Assembly (NCBI RefSeq): GCF_001610835.1
Contig: NZ_CP011270.1
Span: 434,001 to 498,000 of the forward strand
From: Planctomyces sp. SH-PL14
GTDB lineage: Bacteria > Planctomycetota > Planctomycetia > Planctomycetales > Planctomycetaceae
Length of the DNA stretch: 64,000 bases
Direction: 5' to 3'
Part shown: in pieces, positions 23,072-32,866 of the stretch
How the letters are laid out: every line of letters starts with the position of its first letter
How positions within the stretch are numbered: the first letter of the stretch is position 1
Translations under genes and position numbers: made by a program
The notes under the pieces: generated by a model
Seen by the model: the letters and a program-made list of their open reading frames with translations, nothing else
What the model was told of the DNA's origin: nothing
Databases searched by the model: none

Positions 23072-25573
23072 ATGCCTCGGACTTCGCAACGCGCGTCTCG
23101 ATGGGTCCTGTCGCTCGCCATGCTCGGCGGCGGTGCAGCGTCCGCTGAACAGGGAACCTCGTCGGCGGTCGTGCGCGGCTTCGAAGCGGTCGACGGCCAC
23201 AGCTATTACGCCGTTTCGCTGGCGGCCGACGGTCTCGCGGAAAAACGCGGACCGCAGGACATCGTCGTCCTGATCGACACCTCGGCCAGCCAGGTCGGCG
23301 AGCATCGCCAGCAGAGCCTCGCGGTTCTCGAGGCGTTCCTCACCTCGATTCCGGCTTCCGACTCGGTTCAGGTCGTGGCGGTCGACGTCGCCTCGACCCC
23401 GCTGACGAGCGGCTTTGCCGGCGGCAAGGCGGCCCTGCAAGAAGCCCTCCCGAAGCTCAAGTCCCGCTTCCCGGCCGGCTCCACGAACCTCGGTGCGGCG
23501 GTCTCCTCCGCGGCGAAGATGGTCGAAGGCCGATCCTCGGCGGCGATCGTCTACATCGGTGACGGCCTGAGCACCGCCGCCCTGGTCCAGCCGGCGGAAC
23601 TGACCGGCCTGACCGACTCCCTCCGGTCGAAGAAGGTTCCCGTTCATAGCGTCGCCATCGGCTCGCGAGTCGATCTGCAGCTCCTCGGCATCCTTGCCGA
23701 ACGGACCGGCGGCGTCGTCGTCCGCGACCACGGCCAGACCGCCCCGGCCGACATGGCCGGCCAGCTCGCGAAGGCGACCGAAGCTGCCGTCGTCTATCCG
23801 GAGTCGCTCCAGGTCGACTGGAAGTCGGGCGAACTCTCGCCGGCCGTCGCCCTGCCGCTGCGGTCCGATCGTTCCACCGTTTACCTCGCCCGCGGAACGA
23901 ACCCCGCCGCCGCCAAGGTCCAGCTCGGCAATCGAACCTGGTCCCTGGCCGACACGAAGATCGCCTCCGGCTACGAGTTCCTGGCCCCGATGTGGCAGCA
24001 GGCCCGGCAGACGAACGGCGTCAGCGTAAGCCTGGCGGGTGAAGACCTCCTCGCCGCGGCCCAGGACGAGTTCGTCACCGAGATCGAGCGGCTCGAAGCC
24101 CGCGGAGATCGCGCCCTCGCCGCCGGCGACCGGAAGACCGCCGAGCAGGTGGGCCTGACGATCCGCCAGATGGCCCCGAACAACATCCACGCCGGCCGGC
24201 TCATCAACGGCCAGACGATCACTCTCGCCCAGGCCGAAACGCCGGCTCCTCCGGTGGCCGAGCCTCCGGTCGTCGACCCGCTGCAGAACCGGCAGTTCCC
24301 GTCGGGCCGGTCGGCGATTCAGGACGTCGAGAACTCCCGCCGTGCCCGCGCGCAGAAGCTCGCCGCCGAAGTGCAGGCGGGAATCGAACAGGCCATGGCG
24401 ATCGGCGAAAACGATCCGTCGGGCGCGATCAACTACCTCGAACAGCTCTTCGCGACCGTCAAGGCGTCCACCGACATCGACAAGGGGGAATACGACCGGT
24501 TCGTCAGCCGCGTCCAGTCGGCTCTCCTCGACGCCCGCAACCGCAAGGAAGTCCGCGATCAGGCGGCCCAGGCGATCAGCCGGCGGGAGATCGAGTTCGA
24601 ACGGCAGCGGAACATCGCCCAGCAGGCGGCCCTCGCCGACCGCGAAACGGAGCGGCTCGTTGACCGGATCCGGGCCTTGATGGCGGAAGGCTACTCGGGG
24701 AACGCCGCGGCGTTCGGCGAGGCGGAAGTCATTGCCCGGCAGATTGCCAGTGAACGGCCCGGCAGCGCTCTCGGTTCGGCTCTCGTCTTCACGACCGAGG
24801 CGGCTGGCCAGCTCGACCAGGCGGAACGGCTCCGCCAGACCCGCTACGACCGGTTCCTCGATACCCTCTACCAGGCCGAACTGGCCCACATCCCGTTCCC
24901 GGATGAGCCGCCGGTCCGGTATCCCCCCGCGGAAGTCTGGCAGGCCCTCACGCAGCGGCGTGCCAAGTGGAAGTCGGTCGACCTGCACCGCAACAGCCCG
25001 AACGAAGAGCGGATCTACAACGCTCTGGCGGCGCAGACCGAGCTCGAGTTCCCGGACAACACGCTGAAAGAGGTGATGGACTACCTCTCGCAGATCCACA
25101 ACATCCCCATCAAGTTCGACCCGGCCGTCACCGAGGCGGGCGTGAATCCGGAAGAGGCGAAGGTCTCGCTGACCCTCTCCGGGATCACCCTCCGCAGCGC
25201 TCTCAAGATCATGCTTGAGAACGTCGAAGGGACGGAGCTGACCTACATCATCGAAGACGAGATCATGAAGATCACGACGATCGATGCCGCCAATGAAAAG
25301 CGGTCGACCCGCGTGTATCCGGTCGCCGACCTCGTCATCCTCCTGATGCCGCTGGGTGGCGGATTCGGGGGCGGTGCCCTCGGCGGTGGCCAGGGTCAGC
25401 AGGGTGGTGGCTTCGGCAACCAGGGCGGTGGTGGTGGGGGCGGCTTTGGCGGCGGCGGCGGTGGATTCGGCGGCGGCGGCCAGGGTGGTGGCGGTGGATT
25501 CTTCAGCGTTCCGGCTGAAGAGGTCCGTGCCCTTCCCGGCGTCGTCAAAAAAAAACCTGCCGGCCTGAACTGA
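23072..25573 (+). CDS. Exported VWA-domain protein with STN/secretin-like domain and Gly-rich tail
   Basis: 833 residues from ATG 23072, with GGGAG 6 bases upstream. A signal peptide (residues 1-25) precedes a VWA domain with the MIDAS start DTSAS near residue 68, TNLGAA near 140 and YIGDG near 160. A long helical region rich in Arg/Glu (about 340-620) follows. Next comes a secretin/TonB short N-terminal (STN)-like segment (FPDNTLKEVMDYLSQIHNI then ITLRSALKIML). The tail has about 50 residues of Gly/Phe/Gln. It probably works at the cell surface or periplasm. The stop follows an A9 run that could shift into the next frame. Confidence 0.82.
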   Translation: MPRTSQRASRWVLSLAMLGGGAASAEQGTSSAVVRGFEAVDGHSYYAVSLAADGLAEKRGPQDIVVLIDTSASQVGEHRQQSLAVLEAFLTSIPASDSVQVVAVDVASTPLTSGFAGGKAALQEALPKLKSRFPAGSTNLGAAVSSAAKMVEGRSSAAIVYIGDGLSTAALVQPAELTGLTDSLRSKKVPVHSVAIGSRVDLQLLGILAERTGGVVVRDHGQTAPADMAGQLAKATEAAVVYPESLQVDWKSGELSPAVALPLRSDRSTVYLARGTNPAAAKVQLGNRTWSLADTKIASGYEFLAPMWQQARQTNGVSVSLAGEDLLAAAQDEFVTEIERLEARGDRALAAGDRKTAEQVGLTIRQMAPNNIHAGRLINGQTITLAQAETPAPPVAEPPVVDPLQNRQFPSGRSAIQDVENSRRARAQKLAAEVQAGIEQAMAIGENDPSGAINYLEQLFATVKASTDIDKGEYDRFVSRVQSALLDARNRKEVRDQAAQAISRREIEFERQRNIAQQAALADRETERLVDRIRALMAEGYSGNAAAFGEAEVIARQIASERPGSALGSALVFTTEAAGQLDQAERLRQTRYDRFLDTLYQAELAHIPFPDEPPVRYPPAEVWQALTQRRAKWKSVDLHRNSPNEERIYNALAAQTELEFPDNTLKEVMDYLSQIHNIPIKFDPAVTEAGVNPEEAKVSLTLSGITLRSALKIMLENVEGTELTYIIEDEIMKITTIDAANEKRSTRVYPVADLVILLMPLGGGFGGGALGGGQGQQGGGFGNQGGGGGGGFGGGGGGFGGGGQGGGGGFFSVPAEEVRALPGVVKKKPAGLN
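25547..25555 (+). other. A9 homopolymer at the end of the VWA gene, possible frameshift site
   Basis: Nine adenines read as three in-frame AAA codons six codons before the stop. A -1 shift here enters the frame of the next gene. That frame has no stop between 25555 and its first GTG at 25615 and runs on to 27126. The combined product would be about 1,350 residues. Confidence 0.5.
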
Positions 25574-25614
25574 ACGGCCGTGCCGCGGTCCGCTGGACAG
25601 CCTCCAGCAAGACC

Positions 25615-27126
25615 GTGTGCCAGAACGAACTTCCAAAACAGCGGGTTTCGAACAACCGTTCGGAGCCCGCTGTTTCTGCGCGCCCGGCCTCCCAGGTCGC
25701 ACAGGCCCCCAGCGCCGACGCCCCCCCCGCCCCCGCGGACACGACCCCTGCCGCGGCGTCGCGCTTCCCGGAGTTCAAGGGGAAGGATCCGGCGGCGGTC
25801 TGGCCGGCCTACTTCGAGAAGAACCACCCGCCCCTGTATGAGGTCCGCAAGCTCGTCACCCGGCTGCACCTGGCGAAGGAGTACGAGCACGTCATCGGCG
25901 TGATCCAGAGCGCCATTCTGAACGGCCAGGCCCAGCCCTGGATGTACGAGATCCTGGCGATGGAGATGGAGGTCCAGAAGCGTCCCAAGGAGGAGATCGA
26001 GCGGGTCGCGCTCTCGCTGACCGACTTCGGTTCGGCGGACTATGGGGCGATGATGTACTCGGGGGCGTATCTGGCGGGCTTCGGCCGGCGGGACGCCGCG
26101 CTGCGGCTGTTCCGGCAGGCGTCGAGTATGGCTCCCGAGCAGCCGGAGCCCTACATCATGGCGCTGCCGCACCTGAAGGAGGCGACCCGTTTCGAGGATC
26201 AGCTCTGGGGTATTCCGGGGGCCATCGAGCACGTCTGGACGAGGGATTATTCCACGACGCAACAGAGCGGGCGGGACGTCGGCAAGGACGTCGCCCGCAA
26301 GCTGGAAGCGGCCGGGAAGAAGGAGCAGGCGGCGGAACTCTCGCAGGCGATCCGGGAAGCGAACCGTCGCGACCTGCGGGTTGTCGCCCGCTGGAGCGGC
26401 GACGCCGACCTCGACCTGCGGATCGAAGAGCCGGGCGGAGGAGTCTGCTCCTTTGAGCAGCGATACTCGACCGGCGGAGGGATCTTCCTGCACGACGGCT
26501 TCGGCAAGGAGGCGAAGAACGCCTTCGAAGAGTACGTCTGCCCCAAGGGGATCAGCGGGACGTACCGGATCTCGGTCCGGCTGCGGAGCGGGCAGGTCAC
26601 CGGCAACCGGGTCGAACTGGAAGTGACGACGCACGAGGGTGCCGGTGAGGCGGCGGGCGAAAAGAAGGTGAACAAGTTCCTCGCGCTGGAAGGGGGACAG
26701 GCGACGTGGACCGTCAAGCTCGAGAAGGGGCGGCGGACGGACCTCCGTACGGTTCCGGCGGGGGCGATGTCGCTGCTCGGTCCCGCCCCCGCCCCCGCAC
26801 GCGGAGCCGCCAAGCCGCGCGTCGCTGCGGCGGGAGGTCGGAAGGACGGGTTGGTCGTGGCGGCGGGCCAGGGGGGCGTGCTGCGTCAGGTCCCGTTCGT
26901 TGGCGGAGGGAATGTGGTCCCCGCGGGGGGCGTCGTGGGCTTCCAGCCGGTCATCCAGATCGTTCCGGAGGGGACGCAGCTCTACGCCCGGGCAGCGATT
27001 TCACCGGACCGGCGCTATGTGCGGATCGCGGTGAATCCGGTCTTTTCGACGATCACGAGCGTGTTCAACTTCACGTTTGCCGGTGGCGCGGGGTCGGTTC
27101 AGCAGCCCGCTCAGGCGGGGCGCTGA
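25615..27126 (+). CDS. Repeat/beta-domain protein, stand-alone or C-terminal part of the VWA protein
   Basis: 503 residues if started at GTG 25615. There is no signal peptide, which is odd for a protein next to an exported one. After a Pro/Ala linker, residues 50-250 are helical and TPR-like (paired helices with FGRRDAALRLFRQASSMAPEQPEPY). Residues 255-350 form a beta domain with VVARWSGDADLDLRI, resembling the YfaP/DUF2135 type. The C terminus is Gly/Val-rich. The missing signal peptide, the open frame back to the A9 run and the absence of an ATG all suggest it is made as an extension of the 23072 product. Confidence 0.7.
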   Translation: MCQNELPKQRVSNNRSEPAVSARPASQVAQAPSADAPPAPADTTPAAASRFPEFKGKDPAAVWPAYFEKNHPPLYEVRKLVTRLHLAKEYEHVIGVIQSAILNGQAQPWMYEILAMEMEVQKRPKEEIERVALSLTDFGSADYGAMMYSGAYLAGFGRRDAALRLFRQASSMAPEQPEPYIMALPHLKEATRFEDQLWGIPGAIEHVWTRDYSTTQQSGRDVGKDVARKLEAAGKKEQAAELSQAIREANRRDLRVVARWSGDADLDLRIEEPGGGVCSFEQRYSTGGGIFLHDGFGKEAKNAFEEYVCPKGISGTYRISVRLRSGQVTGNRVELEVTTHEGAGEAAGEKKVNKFLALEGGQATWTVKLEKGRRTDLRTVPAGAMSLLGPAPAPARGAAKPRVAAAGGRKDGLVVAAGQGGVLRQVPFVGGGNVVPAGGVVGFQPVIQIVPEGTQLYARAAISPDRRYVRIAVNPVFSTITSVFNFTFAGGAGSVQQPAQAGR

Positions 27127-27157
27127 CGGTGCATCCGCAGCCCAACATCGCCACTTG

Positions 27158-27480
27158 ACCGGGTCCAGGGGGTACCCCCTGGTGGGGAGTGCAGAGGGGC
27201 AACGCCCCTTTGCCCGCCGGAGGCCCTCTCGTCGAGAGATGTCTGAAGGAGCACGTGTCCAAGCGCGGACACCGTGTCGTATGCCCCCATCAACAACCCG
27301 CGGGGATTGCAAAGCGAGCGGTGCGGGTTGAGGGAGTCCTCACAGCTGGTTCCACAAAGCGGTCACGCGTTGTGTCCCACGGTTCCTCACCAGAGTGCCT
27401 CCGGCGGCAAGGGGGTGAGACCCCCTTGACCCCAGCGGCCGTCGCACGTTGGGTTTGAGCGAGCAAAGCTGTGCCCGCGA
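27158..27480 (-). repeat. Dispersed intergenic element, copy B
   Basis: Opposite orientation to copy A. The left end has the perfect palindrome CCAGGGGG-TA-CCCCCTGG, then AGGGGC-AAC-GCCCCT and the arm TTTGCCCGCCGGAGGC. The complementary arm GCCTCCGGCGGCAAGG lies near 27405, followed by GGGTTTGAGC and GTGCCCGC at the edge. It fills most of the space between the 25615 gene and ald. Confidence 0.8.
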
Positions 27481-27558
27481 GGACGGTGTCCGGTCGCCTT
27501 TTTCCGCACGCCCCGCCACAATCTCGCGGCAGACGGAACACACGGAAATGAGGCCCCC

Positions 27559-28662
27559 ATGATCGTCGGCGTCCCGTGCGAAGTGAAACAGGATGAATAC
27601 CGCGTCGCCATGCTCCCCGTCGGCGTCGAGGAACTGACCCGCGCCGGACACCGCGTCCTCCTCCAGACCGGCGCCGGCGTCGGCAGCGGCATCCCCGACG
27701 AGCAGTACGCCGAAAACGGCGCGGAAATCCTCTCGTCGGCCAAAGACCTCTTCGCCCAGGCCGACCTGATCGTGAAGGTCAAAGAGCCGCAGCCCGCGGA
27801 GTGGCCCCTGCTCCGCCCCGGCCAGATCCTGTTCACCTACCTCCACTTCGCGGCCGACGAACATCTCACCCGCAGCGTCCTCGCGACCGGCGTCACCGCC
27901 GTCGCCTACGAAACGCTCCGCGGCCGCGGAGGAGACCTCCCGCTCCTCACTCCGATGAGCGAAGTCGCCGGCCGGATGAGCATCCAGGAAGGGGCCAAGT
28001 TCCTCGAACGCCCCCAGGAAGGGCGCGGAATCCTGCTCGGCGGCGTCCCCGGCGTCCCCCCCGCGCACATCGCCATCCTTGGCGGGGGTGTTGTCGGAAA
28101 GAACGCGGCGCAGGTCGCCGCTGGGTTCGGCGCGGATGTCTTCATCATGGATATCAACGTCGACCGGCTGCGGTATCTCGAAGACATTATGCCGCCCAAC
28201 GTCAACACCCTCTTCAGCGACCGCCACAACATCCGGGACCAACTGCGGCAGGCGGACCTCGTCATCGGCGGCGTCCTGATCCCGGGCGCCCGGGCTCCGA
28301 ACCTCGTCACCCGCGACGATCTCAAGCTGATGAAACAGGGGGCGGTCATTATCGACGTCTGCATCGATCAGGGGGGCTGCACGGAGACAAGCCGGCCGAC
28401 CACCCACTCCGAGCCGACCTACCTCGTCGACGGCATCGTCCACTACTGCGTGACGAACATGCCGGGCGCCGTCGGCCGGACGAGCACCTACGCCCTGTGC
28501 AACGTCACGTTCCCCTATGTCCTCCAGATCGCCAACCTCGGCCTCTCCGCTGCCTGCGGAAAGTTCCCCGGCCTGAAAGACGCGGTCAACATGCACGCGG
28601 GGAAAGTGACCTACAAGCCGGTCGCGGACACGTTCCAGCTGCCTTGCAGCGAGTATCCCTGA
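27559..28662 (+). CDS. ald: Alanine dehydrogenase
   Basis: 367 residues from ATG 27559, with GAGG 5 bases upstream; full family length. It catalyses NAD-dependent interconversion of L-alanine and pyruvate plus ammonia. The N-terminal substrate domain has MIVGVPCEVKQDEYRVAMLP with the catalytic-site Arg, then IVKVKEPQ (Lys) and YLHFA (His). The Rossmann fold has GGGVVGKNAA (about 175-184) and MDINVDRL. A DDLKLMKQGAVIIDVCIDQGG loop and the NMPGAVGRTST segment complete the match. It stands alone between intergenic element B and a gene-less stretch (28663-29007) in which I see nothing identifiable. Confidence 0.95.
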   Translation: MIVGVPCEVKQDEYRVAMLPVGVEELTRAGHRVLLQTGAGVGSGIPDEQYAENGAEILSSAKDLFAQADLIVKVKEPQPAEWPLLRPGQILFTYLHFAADEHLTRSVLATGVTAVAYETLRGRGGDLPLLTPMSEVAGRMSIQEGAKFLERPQEGRGILLGGVPGVPPAHIAILGGGVVGKNAAQVAAGFGADVFIMDINVDRLRYLEDIMPPNVNTLFSDRHNIRDQLRQADLVIGGVLIPGARAPNLVTRDDLKLMKQGAVIIDVCIDQGGCTETSRPTTHSEPTYLVDGIVHYCVTNMPGAVGRTSTYALCNVTFPYVLQIANLGLSAACGKFPGLKDAVNMHAGKVTYKPVADTFQLPCSEYP

Positions 28663-29007
28663 AGCTTGAGAGGCGTCTCGGTTAACCGGGGACGATCAGG
28701 CCATCCGGAGCGCCGGAATCGACCGTCTTTAGGGCGGATGCGGTCCCCGGGGAGGCGCTCGGATAGTCAAAGGCTGATGGGGCCCCCGGGGCGGACCGGT
28801 TCTCACGGAGAGAATGGGCGCGCCGGTCGGGCGCTTTCCGGGGGGCGTCCTGATAAGATCTTTCGCTCGTTTTCCTGATCCGATCTCCCGCGAATTCCGT
28901 TTCGCTGGAGTTCCGCCGGGTGAGGCCCATGCCTGCCTCGGTCGACTGAACCGCTTCCGCCTCTTCGGTTTTCGTTTCCGGCGGGAGCGGTGTTTGAAAG
29001 TGGCGAT

Positions 29008-31023
29008 ATGACAGAGCAAGCCCAGAGGCCCAATCCACTGCGCGGGATCCTCGTCCCGATGATCTTCTTCCTGCTGTGGATGTGGCTGGCGCCGAAGCTC
29101 TTCCCCGGCCTGCAGAACCAGCCCGCCCCTCCGCCCCCGCAGGCAGGCGATTTCAAGGAAGAGGTCAAGCCGATCCCCGAGGCGGAGCTCCCGCCGCTCG
29201 ACACCAAGACCTTCCCGCGCAAGACGTGGGTCCTCGGTACCGACAAGACCGGCACAGGGGTTTTCCAGAAGGTCACCCTGACGACGCGCGGCGCGGCGAT
29301 TGAGTCGGCTGAGCTGAACGACCCGCACTTCACCACCCTCGACCGCAAGTCCCCGATCAAGGTCGTCGGCAACAACCTGACCGGACCGGACGAGGCGGCC
29401 CCCCGCACGCTCGCCCTGAACCTGGCGGCGATCGACGCCTTCCTCGCCCGCGACAAGACCTCGCTCGCCGAGGTCGACTGGGAACTCGTCGAGGCGGAGA
29501 GCGACGACTCCAAAGTGGTCTTCCGTTATCCGTCGCCGGACGGCTCGCTCGCGGTCCGCAAGGAGTTCCGCGTCAACGCCGGGAAAGACAACGAGCGCGA
29601 GACCGATCCGACCGGCTACCTGCTCGACACCAAGATCACGATCGAGAACCTGACCGACCAGCCGAAGACGGTCCGCTACACGCTCCAGGGGCCCGCCGGC
29701 CTGCCGATGGAGAACCTCGAGAACACCCGGATCTACACCGAGGTGAAGGTCGGAACGCTGGCCAACCCGGCGGCGCCGACGCGAGTCTCCTCCGTGGCGG
29801 TCACCGCCGCCAAGGTCGTGGACGAGTACGCCGCGGCGAAGGCCGCGAACGACCCGGGCAAGGTCGACACCTGGCGCGATCCGCTCAAGTACGCGGGGGT
29901 CGACAACCAGTTCTTCACGGCGCTGCTCCTGTTTACGAACCAGCTCAGCGACACGAACAACGACGGCAAGCCCGACCCGTACTTCGCCACGACCCGCCCG
30001 ACGATCCTTGAGAACAACCTCAAGCACAAGGAGTACAGCGACGTCAGCCTGGAGCTGACCTCGCTGCCGCTCGAGATCGAGCCGAAGGGGAGCGTGACGC
30101 ACTCGTTCCAGACCTACTTCGGCCCCAAGCGGATGGGACTCCTCCGTCCGCTCGGCGCGGAAGGGGCTCTCAACTACGGCTGGACCTCGCCGGTCGCCAT
30201 GGTGATGCTCGCCATCCTGGGGACGTTCCACCACGTCTTCATGGCGCCGTACTTCCTGGCGATCGTGCTGCTGACGGTCGTCGTCCGCGGACTGATGTTC
30301 CCGATCTCCCGCAAGCAGGCGATCGGGGCGGCGATCATGAAGGAGCTCTCGCCGAAGCTGACCGAGCTCAAGAAGAAGTACGAGAAGGAGCCGGAGAAGT
30401 TCATCAAGGCTCAGCAGGACCTTTTCCGCAAGTACAACTACAACCCGTTCGCGGGCTGCCTGCCGCTCGTCCTGCAGCTGCCGATCTTCATCGGTCTCTA
30501 TGACGCGCTGCAGTATTCGATCGACCTGCGGCTGGCGAAGTTCATCTGGGTCGACAACTTGGCGGCCCCGGACGCGCTCTTCCGGCTCCCCTTCACGGTC
30601 CCGTTTCTGGGCTGGACGGAGTTCAACCTCCTGCCGTTCGTGACGCTGGCCTTGTTCATCGTCCAGCAGAAGATGTTCATGCCTCCGCCGACGAGCGACG
30701 AGCAGGCGATGCAGTACAAGATGATGAACTTCATGATGATCTTCATGGGGGTCATGTTCTACCGCGTGCCGGCCGGCCTGTGCCTGTACTTCATCGCCTC
30801 CAGCCTGTGGGGGATCGCGGAGCGGAAGTTTCTGGCCAAGGTGAAGATGCCGACGGCCGAGGAGCTGGAGCGCCGCGCCGCGGAGCAGGCCAAGAAGCCC
30901 AGGAAGGCGGGTTTCATGGAGAAGCTGCTGGCGGCGGCCGACTCCGCCCGCGAGCAGGCCAACGCTCAGAAGAAGCTTTCCGACTCGAGCTCGGAGTCGG
31001 GAGACAACGGCAAACGCCGTTAG
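29008..31023 (+). CDS. yidC: Membrane protein insertase YidC (Oxa1 family)
   Basis: 671 residues from ATG 29008; a GTG at 28990 is the alternative. One N-terminal membrane segment (ILVPMIFFLLWMWLAPKLF) is followed by a large periplasmic beta domain (about 60-385), as in Gram-negative YidC. The Oxa1 core then begins with the MAPYFLAIVLLTVVVRGLMFPISRKQ helix, whose Arg lies in the hydrophilic groove. It contains NPFAGCLPLVLQLPIFIGLYDAL and ends with a charged Lys/Arg tail. It inserts and folds inner-membrane proteins with or without SecYEG. The usual rpmH-rnpA neighbours are absent. Confidence 0.95.
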   Translation: MTEQAQRPNPLRGILVPMIFFLLWMWLAPKLFPGLQNQPAPPPPQAGDFKEEVKPIPEAELPPLDTKTFPRKTWVLGTDKTGTGVFQKVTLTTRGAAIESAELNDPHFTTLDRKSPIKVVGNNLTGPDEAAPRTLALNLAAIDAFLARDKTSLAEVDWELVEAESDDSKVVFRYPSPDGSLAVRKEFRVNAGKDNERETDPTGYLLDTKITIENLTDQPKTVRYTLQGPAGLPMENLENTRIYTEVKVGTLANPAAPTRVSSVAVTAAKVVDEYAAAKAANDPGKVDTWRDPLKYAGVDNQFFTALLLFTNQLSDTNNDGKPDPYFATTRPTILENNLKHKEYSDVSLELTSLPLEIEPKGSVTHSFQTYFGPKRMGLLRPLGAEGALNYGWTSPVAMVMLAILGTFHHVFMAPYFLAIVLLTVVVRGLMFPISRKQAIGAAIMKELSPKLTELKKKYEKEPEKFIKAQQDLFRKYNYNPFAGCLPLVLQLPIFIGLYDALQYSIDLRLAKFIWVDNLAAPDALFRLPFTVPFLGWTEFNLLPFVTLALFIVQQKMFMPPPTSDEQAMQYKMMNFMMIFMGVMFYRVPAGLCLYFIASSLWGIAERKFLAKVKMPTAEELERRAAEQAKKPRKAGFMEKLLAAADSAREQANAQKKLSDSSSESGDNGKRR

Positions 31024-31260
31024 GCTGTGTCGGACGTTCGAGAAACGAGAACCGCGCGGCCCCCTCGTCCATCGCCGAGCGTGGACCGAGGCGCGGGTGC
31101 AATTGCCGTCCTCCTGGCGGGTTGGCGGCCCGCGGGGCTAACGGCCGCAGGTGCTGTCGTCAAAAGGGGATTCCTCGGCGTCCGCGGACACGCCATTGCC
31201 GCAGGGCAACCTGCGGCCGTATCCTTGTCCTTGTCGGCGAACAAGGGAGGACTGTCTGAC

Positions 31261-32304
31261 ATGCTCCGATCGTTTCTGGGTTTCCTGGCGTGCGGCGCGA
31301 TCGTCTTCGGCCAGGGAATGGTCTTCCCGGCGGCGGCCGCCGAACGGAATCCGAAGTACGAGGCGGCGGTCGGACGGGGGCTCGAATACCTGGTCCGCGA
31401 GCAGCGCGGACAGGGGTATTGGGAGGCGAACGGGGGGCAGTACCGCGTCGCCATGACGGCGCTTTCGGGGATCGCGCTGCTGTGCGAAGGCTCGACCCCC
31501 ACGCGGGGGAAGTATGCCCGCCCGATCGCCAAGGCGGTCGATTTCCTGCTCGATTCCGCCCAGCCGAACGGCCTCATCGGCTATCTGGACGACTACCACT
31601 ACACCTACGGCCACGGCTTCTCGATGCTCTTCCTCTCCCAGGTCTACGGGGAGGAGGAGGAAGAGGGGCGGCGGATGCAGATCAAGAAGGTGCTGGAGAA
31701 CGCGGTCAAGTTCAGCGCCGCCGCCCAGACCTCCAAGGGGGGCTGGGGCTACGTCTCGGCGAAAGACGGGAACGACTTCGACGAGGGGTCGACCTGCATC
31801 ACGCAGGTTCAGGGACTTCGCGCGTGTCGCAACGCCGGGATCGTCGTCCCGGCCGAGATCATCGAGCGGGCGAAGAAGTACATCGAGGACAGCACGGACA
31901 AGCCGAGCGGCGGGGTCCAGTACAGCAGCCGGGGGGGCGGGGCGCGTCCGCCGATCACGGCCGCGGCGGTCGCCGCGATGTACAGCGCGGGGGACTATGA
32001 CGCCTCCGATCATGTGAAGAACATGCTCAACTACTGCAAGAAGAACGTCTGGCCCGGCAGCGGGGACGGGGTGGCCCAGAGTTTTGGCCACTGGCATTAC
32101 ATGCACTATTACTACTCTCAGGTCATGTACCGCAGTCCGCAGGAGTGGGATAAATACATTGCGGATGTCGGGGGCGAGATCCTGAACACGCAGGCGGCGA
32201 ACGGTTCCTGGAGTGAGGGGAACGTCGGTCCTGTCTATGTCACGGCGATCAACTGCACGATCCTGCAGCTCGAGAAAGATTTTCTCGAGATCTATCAGCG
32301 CTAG
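31261..32304 (+). CDS. Exported prenyltransferase/squalene-cyclase-fold protein
   Basis: 347 residues from ATG 31261; the upstream frame to 31027 is not needed. The signal peptide MLRSFLGFLACGAIVFGQGMVFPAAAA is followed by repeated alpha-hairpin units: GLEYLVREQRGQGYW, AVDFLLDSAQPNGLIGY, AVKFSAAAQTSKGGWGY, AKKYIEDSTDKPSGGVQY. This is the QW-like (alpha/alpha)6 toroid of terpene cyclases and prenyltransferases. The acidic catalytic motif of the cyclases (DXDD) is not seen, so an enzymatic role is doubtful. It is probably a periplasmic or surface protein. Repeat element C follows. Confidence 0.75.
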   Translation: MLRSFLGFLACGAIVFGQGMVFPAAAAERNPKYEAAVGRGLEYLVREQRGQGYWEANGGQYRVAMTALSGIALLCEGSTPTRGKYARPIAKAVDFLLDSAQPNGLIGYLDDYHYTYGHGFSMLFLSQVYGEEEEEGRRMQIKKVLENAVKFSAAAQTSKGGWGYVSAKDGNDFDEGSTCITQVQGLRACRNAGIVVPAEIIERAKKYIEDSTDKPSGGVQYSSRGGGARPPITAAAVAAMYSAGDYDASDHVKNMLNYCKKNVWPGSGDGVAQSFGHWHYMHYYYSQVMYRSPQEWDKYIADVGGEILNTQAANGSWSEGNVGPVYVTAINCTILQLEKDFLEIYQR

Positions 32305-32324
32305 CAGCGGCACGCCTCTCCCCA

Positions 32325-32668
32325 ACCGGGTCCAGGAGCACCCTGGTGGGGAGTGCAGAGGGGCCTGTGTTGTTTTTCTGGCCCTTTGCCCGCCGGAGGC
32401 CGTCTCGTCGAGCGATGTCTGAAGGAGCGAGTGTCCAAGCGCGGACACCGTGCCGTATGCCCCCTCACCAACGCGCGGGGATTGCAAAGCCAGCGGTGTG
32501 ATGTGAGGGAGTCCTCAGCGCCGGTCCCACAAAAGGGACATCCGTTGCTGACCACGGTTCCCCATCGAAAGTGCCTCCGGCGGCAAGGGGGCCCGTGTTG
32601 TTTCTAGGCCCCTTGACCCCAGGCTGCCGTGGCACATTGGGTTTGAGCGATGGAAGCTGCCCCGGCAC
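32325..32668 (-). repeat. Dispersed intergenic element, copy C
   Basis: Same orientation as B and the longest copy. Both end hairpins carry the T-rich loop type: GGGGCC-TGTGTTGTTTTTCT-GGCCC on the left and GGGGGCCC-GTGTTGTTTCTA-GGCCCC on the right. The CCAGG/CCTGG hairpin and the two complementary GCCGGAGGC arms are present. It fills the gap between 32304 and the aldehyde dehydrogenase; 32669-32866 shows nothing else. Confidence 0.8.
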
Positions 32669-32866
32669 GGACGCGGTTCGACGGGACGACTGGATTTTGC
32701 CTGCGCATCCGTTCGCCTATCATAAAGTGTCGCGCGAAGCACTACCGCCGCCGCGCCTCACTTCCCACCGTTCGCGAGAACGAATGGTCCGCATCCCGAT
32801 CGCTCGCCCAGACGGTCGATGTCGCCCGATCATCCCTCTCGCCCCGCCTGTGACAGGACTCTCCCG

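Noticed and set aside
22202-25702. A 1,166-codon minus-strand frame opposite the VWA gene
   Set aside because: Shadow frame created by high GC content; signal peptide, VWA and STN motifs are on the plus strand.
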